A stretch of DNA of 20,000 bases from Ekhidna sp. Lineage in GTDB: Bacteria > Bacteroidota > Bacteroidia > Cytophagales > Cyclobacteriaceae. The stretch lies in the NCBI GenBank assembly GCA_028821635.1, contig JAPPDO010000131.1:1-20000 (forward strand). Direction: 5' to 3'. Each line of letters begins with the position of its first letter. Position 1 is the first letter of the stretch. Of the stretch, positions 7,563 to 15,651 are shown piece after piece. Below the pieces are notes generated by a model. The model saw nothing but the letters and a program-made list of their open reading frames with translations, searched no databases and had not been told where the DNA came from. A program made the position numbers and the translations under genes.

Positions 7563-8996
7563 TCACTTTAGAAGCAAGTAATATTTATTCTTATAGACTA
7601 GAAAAGCAACACCTGCAACCAATAAAACAGTTAAGCATAGCTGATCAACTAAAGTATTGATAATACTGCCCAGCTGATAAAAAGATATGAATAATAGGGT
7701 GAAAAGACCTACAAGAATTGAAATGGACCAAGAGATTTGTAGGTTTTTTAACAAGTATTTGCCAATAACAATCCAAGAAACCAAAATAGCTAATTCAGAC
7801 AACATCGTGCCATATATCGCCCCTTCTATACCAATTCTGGGAATTAGAATTATACCTGCCGTAATATTTACTACAAATGCAAAGCTATGAATACGAATTC
7901 TGTACTTTGGAGTATTTTCAATAATAGCGGTTGCGACGGCAATTAATGTGAGTACAGAAATAGCACCACTTAATGCGATTAATGGAATAAAATCTCCTAT
8001 CTCTTGGTAGGACTCGGGATATAAAATATCAACTACATGCTGACTCCACAACTTTGACAGTAGAACTAAACTAAAAAAAGAGAGGGTCACCAAAGTCAAT
8101 GTATGTCGCAATTTAGGCATATATACCTTCGGGTCTTTCGTTGCTATCCACTCAATCAAATGAGCATCCCATACCAGAGAAAACCATGATTTTACCATCA
8201 GTACGCCCGCAGATAATTGTAATGCCAAACCCAGTATACCAACTTCTACGTTGCTTGCAAAATAGCCAACCAAGATTCGGTCTATAGATGCCGTACCAGA
8301 ATAAAGTATCATAGAAGGTATAAATCGAATACCATAAGATATCATCTTCTTCGCAAGTTTTCCGTCAAAAAGAGACATGGATATAAAATCTAACTTGGAT
8401 AATCTGAACTCTCTTATCATCCATAAGATAGATAGCATATTGACTAAAAAGACAATGATAAGAAAAACCACCAAACGATCTTTTTCAGGCACCAGAAACA
8501 AAAAGGGCACAGCCACTAATACGCTCAAGACCTTGTTGATCAGAGTAATCCGTACATAAGGTAAGGCTAAATGCTGAAACCTGAAAACATAAGTTCCCCA
8601 GCACACAACGGAGGTAGGGATGAGACCGAACAAAAAAAATAATAGCTCAGATCTTGTGGTGTGAACATAATTAATGACGTATGAAGTAGTCATTGAAATT
8701 AGAAAAAAAGAAATCCAAACTAAAAAAAAAGCAAACAGGGCTACGATAGTTCCGGTTATTCTTATCCGTTCCCTTTCTAGCACGTCGTTCGTTTGTGCCA
8801 TGAAAATTGGATATGATACACCCATTGCGCCATACTGCAAAACGGATATGATCCCCCATAAAGCCATAAAAAGAGGGATGGTTCCATACTGCTGCAAAGT
8901 AAATATCCTAGTAAGGATTGGAGAAACCATCAATAAAATCCCCTTAGATAAAATATCTCCTACCGAATAAGTAACGAGGTTCTTAATGATCCTCAT
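7563..8996 (-). CDS. Wzx-type polysaccharide flippase (MOP superfamily membrane protein)
   Basis: A 477-residue polytopic membrane protein with many hydrophobic helices (I estimate 12-14), typical of oligosaccharide flippases that move lipid-linked sugar repeat units across the inner membrane. The N-terminal pattern LVTYSVGDILSKGILLMVSP followed by TRIFTLQQYGTIPL is characteristic of the family, which begins with a helix and an amphipathic loop. Later helices include the SIDRILVGYF loop. It is the last gene of the minus-strand polysaccharide locus and faces the broken cadherin fragment across 36 bases. ATG at 8996 has no obvious Shine-Dalgarno sequence. Specificity for the repeat unit cannot be read from sequence; the family call is firm. 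Confidence 0.88.
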   Translation of the reverse strand: MRIIKNLVTYSVGDILSKGILLMVSPILTRIFTLQQYGTIPLFMALWGIISVLQYGAMGVSYPIFMAQTNDVLERERIRITGTIVALFAFFLVWISFFLISMTTSYVINYVHTTRSELLFFLFGLIPTSVVCWGTYVFRFQHLALPYVRITLINKVLSVLVAVPFLFLVPEKDRLVVFLIIVFLVNMLSILWMIREFRLSKLDFISMSLFDGKLAKKMISYGIRFIPSMILYSGTASIDRILVGYFASNVEVGILGLALQLSAGVLMVKSWFSLVWDAHLIEWIATKDPKVYMPKLRHTLTLVTLSFFSLVLLSKLWSQHVVDILYPESYQEIGDFIPLIALSGAISVLTLIAVATAIIENTPKYRIRIHSFAFVVNITAGIILIPRIGIEGAIYGTMLSELAILVSWIVIGKYLLKNLQISWSISILVGLFTLLFISFYQLGSIINTLVDQLCLTVLLVAGVAFLVYKNKYYLLLK

Positions 8997-9042
8997 GAGC
9001 AGACGATATGATTCTTACTATCATAACAAAATATTTCTGTTA

Positions 9043-9804
9043 TCACTTGACAGCTATGAGTTCCAAAATACTAGGTCTTCCATAGTAGTTTTTTTGATAG
9101 AACGGCATACTCTTCAATCCCGAGTTAGGGTTTGTAGATGCTTCTCCCTCATTCCCGAAACTTAATATATTAAATACCGCACTTTTCAATTGCTTTTTAA
9201 GCCACTTCTCTCGAACAACGATGCCTTTCTTGTACCCCATTATCGTTTTGACAATCATCTTGAGCGCATTTTTTCGATTCCAGGGTACATCCATTAAAAG
9301 ATGAAGATACCATCCTATGGTATTTGCACTAATATATAGCTTTCCTGATGGTCTCATAACACGGTAAAACTCTCTCAAGGCAGTAGGCATGTGTGTAAAC
9401 ATGAATACACCATAGCAAAAAATGCCATCAAAGTGCTCATTCGGGAAAGACAGCTTCTCAATAGGAGACTGATGAAAGTTGGTGTTGTTAAACTCCATGG
9501 GTTTCGCCAGTGATTTTGCGCCATTCAGTCGTGATTCGCTAATATCCACTCCTTCAACAAAAGTATTTAGTCTGGACATTGCTAAGATCCATTGACCATA
9601 GCCGCAGCCTGCATCCAGTATACGGTCCATACCGACGAATCCGTGAAACTCAAGCCGTCTAATATAGTTTTCAAGTGTGCGAATCCCGGTAAACTCATTC
9701 CTTATAAATTCTTGCTCATAATCTGATGCCTGTTCCCATACTTCAGGGGGAAAATTCCAGCCCGCAGATTCAAGTTCATTTAATATTTCTATTGTTTCTA
9801 CCAT
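9043..9804 (-). CDS. Class I SAM-dependent methyltransferase
   Basis: A 253-residue soluble methyltransferase with the Rossmann SAM-binding motif LDAGCGYGQW at residues 63-72, the acidic end of strand 2 in VEGVDISESRL, and the strand-4 motif FDGIFCYGVFMF followed by a post-motif HMPTALREFYRVMRPSGKLY typical of the Methyltransf_11 group. Given its place in a sugar-polymer locus, it probably methylates a sugar or chain end, but the acceptor is unknown. Its ATG at 9804 overlaps the restored stop codon of the upstream NodB-like gene by seven bases (ATGGTAG), which supports co-translation and also supports the frameshift interpretation of that gene. Confidence 0.85.
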   Translation of the reverse strand: MVETIEILNELESAGWNFPPEVWEQASDYEQEFIRNEFTGIRTLENYIRRLEFHGFVGMDRILDAGCGYGQWILAMSRLNTFVEGVDISESRLNGAKSLAKPMEFNNTNFHQSPIEKLSFPNEHFDGIFCYGVFMFTHMPTALREFYRVMRPSGKLYISANTIGWYLHLLMDVPWNRKNALKMIVKTIMGYKKGIVVREKWLKKQLKSAVFNILSFGNEGEASTNPNSGLKSMPFYQKNYYGRPSILELIAVK

Positions 9805-9948
9805 ATATTTTCAATTTTCTTTAGCGGCACCATTGCCGAACGGCGGCCTGTTTCATCTCTCCCATTTAACTCAAGATTAATTACAGTGTCTTCAAATAAC
9901 AACTGACTAGGATAGTGATCCAAATAAATGGTAAGCCCCTGAAAAAAA
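9798..9948 (-). pseudogene. Displaced 3' coding end of the NodB-like gene (beyond the 7-A tract)
   Basis: Minus-strand codons downstream of the A7/T7 tract, in the frame one base away from the gene's own, read GLTIYLDHYPSQ, FEDTVINLELNGRDETGRRS and PLKKIENIW before TAG at 9798-9800. The composition matches the rest of the protein better than the in-frame tail does. The stop overlaps the methyltransferase start by seven bases, as expected for intact neighbouring genes in this operon. Confidence 0.65.
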
Positions 9949-11020
9949 CCTGAGGATCATCGGTTACCGTACCCTCGTATTCCAACCGCCATTTTCCACT
10001 ATCCTGATCAAAAGTAACCTTCGAAGACTCAACACCTTCAACATACCTTAAAATCTTTTGTGTCCCGCAAACCCAGAAATTACCTTTTTCTTGCTCTTCT
10101 GCAAGAAAATAAAAAGGTGCTAATATGTCAGGATTCTTAGTTATTGCCTCGGTTGAAGCCGAAATGCCATGACCCCTTACATCCTTAGACAGTACACCCA
10201 AATGTTGATACAAGACAATTACGCCGTTTTCATTGTAAAGACGCTGCCAGTCTATCTGTTTAATTTGAAAATCTAGGGTTGATAGGTTTGGGGCATTTTT
10301 TCCTGTTGACCTAAATCTTATAAATCCTTTTAGCCTTGTCCCATCCCTGAGTTCTTCATCTTTGAACAATTCATTTCGTTTTCTAGGAGGACCTGTGTGT
10401 CTTCCCAACAGCTTCTGAATTTGATTCTTGACTGGTCTGAGTTTGTCAAGTAGTTCTATGTTGTAAGAACCGGAATCCAACCATACATATTTTACTCCAT
10501 TTTCTTTCAATAAATCTGCGTGATAAGATCGGGTACTTCGGTCATCGCCGTTGTATAGGTGTTGATGATTTCCTAAATTAGCCCGATTCCCACCATGATT
10601 GGTAAAGACTTCCAAGGTAACATCAAGATCACTAAGCAGTTCAAAACTTCTTACTGCATATTCTCTTGTGAAGGCTTGACATTCTGAAAAGTAACCATAC
10701 GAATGATTTGTATCTATCCATCCGATCTTCAAATACTCGTCAATTCGATTGGCGTAGTTACTTTTTGCGGCATCCACCAACTCCCCATCAAAATAAGAAA
10801 ATGTGTGAGGATTTGCAGTGTAGAAAAATAAACTGGAGGTGACTTCCAGTCCAAGTCCTTGTCCCAGACCCGTTAAACTCTTTGTATTCAGGAACTTCAT
10901 GAATTCTTCAAAAAATCGAAATGAAAAAAATTCAACATCGCTTGAAATACTCAGCGCACCCTTGTATGGAAAGGGTAGCGTTCTAAGTTTAGGGTCGATT
11001 GGTGAAACAGTCTGAAACAT
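9881..11020 (-). CDS. NodB-like (polysaccharide-deacetylase-like) protein, C-terminus altered by frameshift
   Basis: A soluble protein of 379 residues from ATG 11020 (a longer TTG start at 11050 falls inside a candidate -7 box and is not preferred). The N-terminal KGALSISSDVEFF resembles motif 1 of NodB carbohydrate esterases, DTNHSYGYF could supply the metal histidines, and FTNHGGNRANLGNH is a later His-rich motif. The family is divergent, so deacetylase activity is only a suggestion. The last 21 residues (from RGLPFIWITILVS) look foreign. Adding one base in the 7-A tract at 9942-9948 gives instead a hydrophilic C-terminus, GLTIYLDHYPSQLLFEDTVI and onward, ending at 9798 exactly over the next gene's start. 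The restored protein would be 407 residues. Confidence 0.7.
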   Translation of the reverse strand: MFQTVSPIDPKLRTLPFPYKGALSISSDVEFFSFRFFEEFMKFLNTKSLTGLGQGLGLEVTSSLFFYTANPHTFSYFDGELVDAAKSNYANRIDEYLKIGWIDTNHSYGYFSECQAFTREYAVRSFELLSDLDVTLEVFTNHGGNRANLGNHQHLYNGDDRSTRSYHADLLKENGVKYVWLDSGSYNIELLDKLRPVKNQIQKLLGRHTGPPRKRNELFKDEELRDGTRLKGFIRFRSTGKNAPNLSTLDFQIKQIDWQRLYNENGVIVLYQHLGVLSKDVRGHGISASTEAITKNPDILAPFYFLAEEQEKGNFWVCGTQKILRYVEGVESSKVTFDQDSGKWRLEYEGTVTDDPQVFFRGLPFIWITILVSCYLKTL

Positions 11021-11047
11021 TATAACGACATCTAAGAGTTGCAGAAA

Positions 11048-11055
11048 CAAAAATA
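11048..11055 (-). promoter_or_regulatory. Candidate -7 box upstream of the NodB-like gene
   Basis: On the minus strand TATTTTTG fits TAnnTTTG, 27 bases before ATG 11020. No TTG -33 element stands at the expected spacing. If active it would give an internal transcript for the last three genes of the locus. The 134-base gap before it contains nothing else I can support. Confidence 0.3.
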
Positions 11056-11184
11056 GCTCTTACAAAAGGATAGAATAAAATTTTGATCCTCTTATCTCTT
11101 GATTTTTATTGTCAGGAATATTATACTCTAAAATCATTGGAAGCACTCTTCAGATTGTAAAGATTGAAAGGACGTTGGACTCTA

Positions 11185-12363
11185 TTAGCTAGAGTTTATT
11201 ATTTCCGTGATTTTTTTAAGGGGCTGTTTAATAACGTACTTTTGCATCCATTCATTTGCTTCTCTGCCCATTTTCACATATTTTTCAGGTTGAGCAAAGT
11301 ATTTTTCAAGACCAGTCACAACATCCTGCACACTTGAAACATGAATCATCGGATATAATTCTTTATGAGTTTTAGAATACCACATATCATCTCTTCGGTG
11401 CATAATAGGTTTTGACATAGCCATCCCTTCTATAATTGTGCCGTATGTAATAAAACTTCGATAAAACTGACCAGTAACAATGTCTGCAAAACTCATCATT
11501 TTCATGATCTCCTTTCGAGGACACAGTGGAAACCAGAAAATCGCATCCTCAATTTTCAAATCCTTCACTAAACGTTTCGTTTTTAATACCTCATTGCCAT
11601 ATTCAAACGTAACGACTGCAATTCTGAGTTTAGGGTATTTTTTTTTAAAATCAGCAACTCCCTCAAATAAAATATTGTTGCCTTTCATTGAAATTTTATC
11701 CTTTGGATTACACCATGAATGACGTGAGTGGTGGAAGATTATCAGGTCATTTTCTTTTTTGATCTGTAACATTTTCTTTATCTGAGGCTCGCCTGAATCT
11801 ACTTTTAGTCCCTCATACTGAGGGGTGTAAATAAATGGGATGGTGACGAAGGACCTTGTTCTTAATCCTAATTTTTCAATTTTTATTTCCTGTTTTTCAG
11901 GCCATTTGTCAGAGAAAACATACTTGCTATTTACAATCCCTTCCCTTTGAGATCTTCCTATATCAAAATAACGTGCAATTTGCCTTGCTGAGAGGCCTTC
12001 AAGGTAAGGAATCTGATTTAAATCCGCTCCATACGGTGCAAAAATATCCAGTGTTCTACCTGCCTTTTGAGCAAAAGCGGGGGCGTTTCCACACCCAATA
12101 AGAATGTCAAACTCCGAAAAAAAATTTATTAACGTTTTTTTTCTGGTTCGCAGGAAAGTCATGGGGCTGCCCCACGGGAGGGTGTGGGTAAACATTTCCC
12201 ATTTATCATCATAGCTATCTGCCGAGGGATGGAAATGCAGAATTTTAGCTTCATAATCAAATATGAAGAGTTCCGCATCATATCCGTAGTCAATCAGGTA
12301 TTGACATATTGCAAAAAAAATGTTATTCATGTTGCCTAGTAAGGCAATTTTTTTCTTCATCAT
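11185..12363 (-). CDS. Glycosyltransferase, probable GT-B fold (GT4-like)
   Basis: A 392-residue soluble protein with two Rossmann-like halves. The N-terminus MKKKIALLGNMNNIFFAICQ is the first strand and glycine loop of a GT-B domain. The second half holds LIIFHHSRHSW (strand opening the C-terminal domain), LRIAVVTFEYGN, and a region FITYGTIIEGMAMSKPIMHR that corresponds to the nucleotide-sugar binding E-x7-E segment of GT4-type enzymes. The C-terminal helix (PEKYVKMGREANEWMQKYV) is also typical. It probably transfers one sugar onto the lipid-linked repeat unit at the cytoplasmic membrane; donor and linkage are unknown. It starts with two adjacent ATGs (12363 and 12360). Confidence 0.75.
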   Translation of the reverse strand: MMKKKIALLGNMNNIFFAICQYLIDYGYDAELFIFDYEAKILHFHPSADSYDDKWEMFTHTLPWGSPMTFLRTRKKTLINFFSEFDILIGCGNAPAFAQKAGRTLDIFAPYGADLNQIPYLEGLSARQIARYFDIGRSQREGIVNSKYVFSDKWPEKQEIKIEKLGLRTRSFVTIPFIYTPQYEGLKVDSGEPQIKKMLQIKKENDLIIFHHSRHSWCNPKDKISMKGNNILFEGVADFKKKYPKLRIAVVTFEYGNEVLKTKRLVKDLKIEDAIFWFPLCPRKEIMKMMSFADIVTGQFYRSFITYGTIIEGMAMSKPIMHRRDDMWYSKTHKELYPMIHVSSVQDVVTGLEKYFAQPEKYVKMGREANEWMQKYVIKQPLKKITEIINSS

Positions 12364-12404
12364 AAATGCATCTTGTACAAATTCGTACTCTTTTGGGATG
12401 AAGG

Positions 12405-12412
12405 CAAATATA
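12405..12412 (-). promoter_or_regulatory. Candidate -7 box upstream of the glycosyltransferase
   Basis: TATATTTG on the minus strand matches TAnnTTTG and lies 42 bases before ATG 12363, in the short gap after the small membrane protein gene. No good -33 element is seen, so this is a tentative internal promoter. Confidence 0.3.
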
Positions 12413-12423
12413 GTAAAATCATC

Positions 12424-12606
12424 TTATTTTTTTAGTTTCTTTTCTTCCTTCCGGTCTTTCCAATCCCAATAGAATCTGATTAAGGCACTGATTCCCAAAA
12501 GGGTCACAATCGTGAAAGAGATGATCTTTAGCCACAGTGCCGTCCCTTCCAAACTGGTGACTAAGAGCATGATCCAGATGATCAATAAGTCTAGTTTGCT
12601 ACTCAT
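12424..12606 (-). CDS. Small two-helix membrane protein of unknown function
   Basis: A 60-residue protein with two hydrophobic segments, about residues 7-25 (LLIIWIMLLVTSLEGTALW) and 27-47, and a strongly charged C-terminal tail (KDRKEEKKLKK) that should lie in the cytoplasm. It has no family signature I recognise. It sits between the glycosyltransferase and the broken deacetylase, 15 bases downstream of the latter's stop. It is likely real because the composition is membrane-like and the frame fills the gap on the operon strand, but it could be a short relic. Confidence 0.5.
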   Translation of the reverse strand: MSSKLDLLIIWIMLLVTSLEGTALWLKIISFTIVTLLGISALIRFYWDWKDRKEEKKLKK

Positions 12607-12621
12607 CTCTATAAAAGTTAT

Positions 12622-12831
12622 TTATAGCATTTTCTTATCTGATTCGCACATCAGCAATGGTTTAAAGTTTGGATGTATTCCTATTTCGTATCCTGCCTTT
12701 TGCAATGCCTTGCTTTTGTGGGTAGCAAAAAAAGTAGCATTAACATTAGGATACCTCTTCAAAAGATTTAATGTATCTTCGATCATCGCTTCAGGATCCC
12801 AGTCAACATCAAAAGATAAACCTATTCTCAT
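12622..12831 (-). pseudogene. Truncated polysaccharide deacetylase (NodB domain N-terminal fragment)
   Basis: A 69-residue frame that starts like a complete NodB-family deacetylase: LSFDVDWDPEAMIEDTLNLL carries the motif-1 aspartates (residues 8 and 10), NATFFATH is the second strand, and EIGIHPNFKPLL holds the motif-2 His-Pro at 53-54. Family members continue for well over 150 more residues, but here the frame ends eight residues later and the next gene follows within 15 bases, with no further NodB sequence in any frame that I can see. The remaining catalytic parts are gone, so it is a deletion remnant, most likely inactive. Confidence 0.75.
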
Positions 12832-12928
12832 TATTTCGTCAATCTTATTTTTAATATGTTAATTAAACTTAACCTTATGATTTTAGTAGGGATTTTATTA
12901 GAATCTATTACATTGATTTGTTCATAAT

Positions 12929-13711
12929 TCAAGACTCAATTCTTGCCTTTTCAATGATCAGTTTTTTACCATCAACTGTTCTTATGAACGCTCCGGGATA
13001 AGGACTTGACTGAGCTCTAATAAAATTGTGCATACGCTGAGAGTCCCATTTGAGGTTAATTTCTCCGTCATCTGGCTTACGCTGGGGATAAATCTCAATT
13101 TGATCCTTGTCTTGAGGTTTAAATTTGATTTTATCCGGATTTTTCAGAATCTTATTTAAGACCTCAATTGAGCATTTAGTGGCCTTATCATAAACTTGTT
13201 TAATAGAATCCGAATCAGCTATCTCAAATTTCTTTTGAGCGATAATGTCTCCATCGTCCACGCCACTGTCTAGCTTAAAAAGCGAAACACCAGCTTCCCT
13301 TTCGCCGTTTATTATTGCCCAAACAAGAGGTGCGTTTCCAGCATATTTTGGCAATAATGAAGCATGTATTCCCCAAGCCCCATATTTTGCTAAATTTCTA
13401 ATTTCTGACCCAACCATGTAATACCAGCCCAAAACAAGGATGACATCGGGTTTAATAGATCTGATTATTTCCATATTATCCTCCATCCGCTGACCATCAA
13501 TTGAGTTAATTTCGATAAACGGAATACTTAATTCTTTTGCATATTCTGATAGGTCAGCAAAATTCTTATTCTCTACTAAGTCTTTACTATAAGAAATTTT
13601 AAACTTCTGAGGAATAGAAAAAATGGCTCTAATTTCTACTTTTCTGTTTTTTTTTATGTCCTTGAGCATATCCTCACTAAACTTAGTGCATCCTAAAAAA
13701 ATAATCTTCAT
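12929..13711 (-). CDS. Formyltransferase family protein (probable sugar N-formyltransferase)
   Basis: A 260-residue protein of the Fmt/PurN formyltransferase fold that should transfer a formyl group from N10-formyl-THF to an amine. The N-terminal MKIIFLGCTKFSEDML is the first Rossmann strand. The active-site region is GIHASLLPKYAGNAPLVWAI with His116, and Asp152 lies in DSGVDDGDII. The asparagine normally two residues before the His is Gly114 here. A short C-terminal domain (YPQRKPDDGEINL, RAQSSPYPGAF) resembles that of methionyl-tRNA formyltransferase and ArnA. Position among amino-sugar genes favours a nucleotide-linked 4-amino or other amino sugar as substrate rather than Met-tRNA. Substrate is inferred. 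Confidence 0.8.
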   Translation of the reverse strand: MKIIFLGCTKFSEDMLKDIKKNRKVEIRAIFSIPQKFKISYSKDLVENKNFADLSEYAKELSIPFIEINSIDGQRMEDNMEIIRSIKPDVILVLGWYYMVGSEIRNLAKYGAWGIHASLLPKYAGNAPLVWAIINGEREAGVSLFKLDSGVDDGDIIAQKKFEIADSDSIKQVYDKATKCSIEVLNKILKNPDKIKFKPQDKDQIEIYPQRKPDDGEINLKWDSQRMHNFIRAQSSPYPGAFIRTVDGKKLIIEKARIES

Positions 13712-13804
13712 TAGTTCACTTTTTCATTATTCAAAAAAATCCTACACCACCACTCAACGCTAAGGAATGACCATATTAACAACCTGTGATTGATATAATT
13801 ATTT
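13692..13804. repeat. Direct repeat copy 1 (start of formyltransferase plus upstream DNA)
   Basis: This stretch matches 14561-14673 at a constant offset of 869 bases. The core 13727-13804 differs at only three of 78 positions; the rest, which includes the ATG and first codons of the formyltransferase, is less well kept. Beyond 13804 the copies diverge abruptly. Confidence 0.95.
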
Positions 13805-13979
13805 GGTATTGTGTTCAATTATGTGTTTAACAACAGGCTGTATACCTTATTAGTATGTAAAATGCAAACATACAACTATCCGGTACTGCGCGGCTCATAC
13901 GTTTAGTCCTTCGGTTATGATATTTTTTTGAAGAGGGTTTGGCTGTTCTTTCTTTATGTGAATGCGGATTTATTGGACA

Positions 13980-14324
13980 CTAGGCAAAGAATTTAAGAAC
14001 GGTGGCTATCAGTCCATTGACAATGACCGCTCCTACAATCCATCTGACCAGGTCATACTTGGCTTTGGTTACGGTAGAATCTATGATGACTTGGAGGGAA
14101 TCTGAAGTAGCCCTTAACTCATCTTTGGTAGCCATGTACTTAAAATTTTCCTGCATCATTTTAAAATCCTCTCTTATCATTTTAAAATCCTCCCGCACCG
14201 CTTTTACATCATCTTTTGTGGCTAGTTGAGTATGATGTTTCTCAAAGATCTCGGTGACGGCACGAGCCTGATCAGCAGTGAAATCCACACTTTCAAGCTT
14301 TGATAATATTTCTATTGCGTTCAT
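13980..14324 (-). CDS. Small coiled-coil protein with C-terminal membrane helix (DUF1640/CCDC90-like)
   Basis: A 114-residue protein: an N-terminal helical part (SVDFTADQARAVTEIFEKH) resembling the region before the coil in DUF1640 proteins, a central coiled coil at about residues 36-80 with repeated heptads (KAVREDF, KMIREDF, KMMQENF), two ATKDxx motifs, and one C-terminal transmembrane helix (VRWIVGAVIVNGLIATVLKF). It has no link to sugar synthesis and lies alone between gaps of 268 and 358 bases, in a segment bounded by a direct repeat. It looks like a passenger inserted in the locus. Function is unknown. Confidence 0.7.
   Translation of the reverse strand: MNAIEILSKLESVDFTADQARAVTEIFEKHHTQLATKDDVKAVREDFKMIREDFKMMQENFKYMATKDELRATSDSLQVIIDSTVTKAKYDLVRWIVGAVIVNGLIATVLKFFA
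14155..14192. repeat. 17-bp direct repeat with 21-bp period inside the coiled-coil gene
   Basis: ATCATTTTAAAATCCTC occurs at 14155-14171 and again at 14176-14192. The 21-base step is seven codons, so it is a DNA-level duplication of one heptad of the coiled coil. Confidence 0.85.
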
Positions 14325-14476
14325 AATTTCGCTTTATCTTTTAATAACTTTTGCTTTCAAAACCTTCTCTTGCAAAGCAAACACAAAACACTCAGCCTTA
14401 TGACAAGCTATAGCACTGAAGATATTTACGACAGTTTACAGTAATTTAGCTATTTTTTTTGTTTTACAAATTCTTC

Positions 14477-14580
14477 CTAAGTGTGGCGGAGTATCCGCAC
14501 AGAAGCAGAACAAATTTCTTTAGCAATATCTTCTCCGCTTTGAAATCTTATTAACTCTTCTCCAAGAAAATAATTTTCAT
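14477..14580 (-). pseudogene. Relic of a second formyltransferase gene start
   Basis: Within the second repeat copy, ATG at 14580 opens MKIIFLEKS and then stops, matching the first residues of the intact formyltransferase. A frame change after MKIIFL continues as EELIRFQSGEDIAKEI and SASVRILRHT before a stop at 14477. The latter part may be a distant match to the DSDSIKQVYDKATKCSIEVL region of the intact enzyme, implying an internal deletion, but that is uncertain. The rest of the gap 14325-14682 contains only the repeat. Confidence 0.4.
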
Positions 14581-14673
14581 TAATCTACTTTCTCCTTATT
14601 CAAAAAAATCCTACACCACCACTCAAAGCTAAGGAATAACCATATTAACAACCTGTGATTGATATGATTATTT
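14561..14673. repeat. Direct repeat copy 2 (downstream of the epimerase gene)
   Basis: Partner of 13692-13804. It lies 9 bases beyond the epimerase stop codon, so the duplicated unit joins the end of the epimerase gene to a formyltransferase-like start. Best conserved at 14596-14673. Confidence 0.95.
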
Positions 14674-14682
14674 TGCATTTAC

Positions 14683-15651
14683 CTATGATTTTAGTTCCCT
14701 GTTAATTTTACGATTCATCCATTCAGCAGTCTTCTGAATACCTTCCTCTAGATCAACTTTAGCTTTAAATCCTAAAATTTCCTTTGCTTTCTCCACACTT
14801 GGAATTCGAATAGCAATATCCGCAGATAATGGCGGTTCAAAAATTATTTCTGACTTAGAGTTTAACACTCTACAAACCGTTTGAGCAAGACCTAAAATAG
14901 TAATAACGGCTCTTGCATTACCTAAATTAAAACTCTCACCAATGGCCTTTGGGTCTTCAATACATTGAGTCAGGCAATCAACAAAATCATCAACGTAACA
15001 CCACGCCCGGATTTGATTCCCGTCTCCGTCTATTTTAATCAGTTCGTTCTTTAGTGCTCTCTTGATAAAAACCTGAATGGCTCCTTCGCCTGTTTGTCCG
15101 GGACCATATACGTTAAATGGGCGTACAGTAACTGTCGGAAGATTGTATTGCCTGTAATAAGCGTGAGCTAGATGCTCTCCTGCTAATTTGGATACTGCAT
15201 AAGTCCAGCGCGCCTCTCCTACGGAGCCTGCCACAGTAGAATCAGATTCAGTTGACCTAAATGCCATTGAACCAAACACTTCAGAGGTGGAGAAATCAAT
15301 GAATCGATTACTTATATTGTTAAGTCTAGCCGCTTCTAGCGCATTAGAGGTTCCAATCATGTTTACCCTCATGGTTTTAACCGGATCTTTTACAACGGTA
15401 TCAATTCCAGCAATTCCAGCTGCATGAATGATTACATCTGCACCTTCCATTGATTTAGTAAGCAGTTCCAAATCAAGAACATCTCCTTTTACAATCGTCA
15501 CATTCTCATGGTCGGATAATCCACTACCGGTAATTGTATCCCTGTGAAAATTATCATAGACAATGATTTTATTCTTATCTACATACTTTTTTATTAAAAC
15601 GTTGGCTATAAAACCGGCTCCTCCGGTTATAAATATTTTTTTATTCTCCAT
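14683..15651 (-). CDS. NAD-dependent epimerase/dehydratase (extended SDR)
   Basis: A 322-residue nucleotide-sugar-modifying enzyme of the extended short-chain dehydrogenase family. The NAD loop is GGAGFI at 10-15, the active site has STSEVFG at 121-127 (with the Glu of the S/T-E pair) and the catalytic Tyr151/Lys155 in [13 protein letters not shown], and [10 protein letters not shown] follows. The RWxYxVSK form and the Glu in STSEV also occur in the ArnA dehydrogenase domain, but many epimerases and dehydratases look alike, so the reaction cannot be fixed. It overlaps the upstream aminotransferase by 11 bases, which suggests that the two act in one pathway: keto-sugar formation followed by transamination. 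Confidence 0.88.
   Translation of the reverse strand: MENKKIFITGGAGFIANVLIKKYVDKNKIIVYDNFHRDTITGSGLSDHENVTIVKGDVLDLELLTKSMEGADVIIHAAGIAGIDTVVKDPVKTMRVNMIGTSNALEAARLNNISNRFIDFSTSEVFGSMAFRSTESDSTVAGSVGEARWTYAVSKLAGEHLAHAYYRQYNLPTVTVRPFNVYGPGQTGEGAIQVFIKRALKNELIKIDGDGNQIRAWCYVDDFVDCLTQCIEDPKAIGESFNLGNARAVITILGLAQTVCRVLNSKSEIIFEPPLSADIAIRIPSVEKAKEILGFKAKVDLEEGIQKTAEWMNRKINRELKS

Noticed and set aside
7687-7890. Plus-strand frames inside the flippase gene (also near 8377 and 8674)
   Set aside because: They are reverse complements of transmembrane-coding sequence and have no independent support.
13805-13979. Possible small gene or RNA between the first repeat copy and the coiled-coil gene
   Set aside because: No frame of useful length and no convincing hairpin with a T-tract found by eye.
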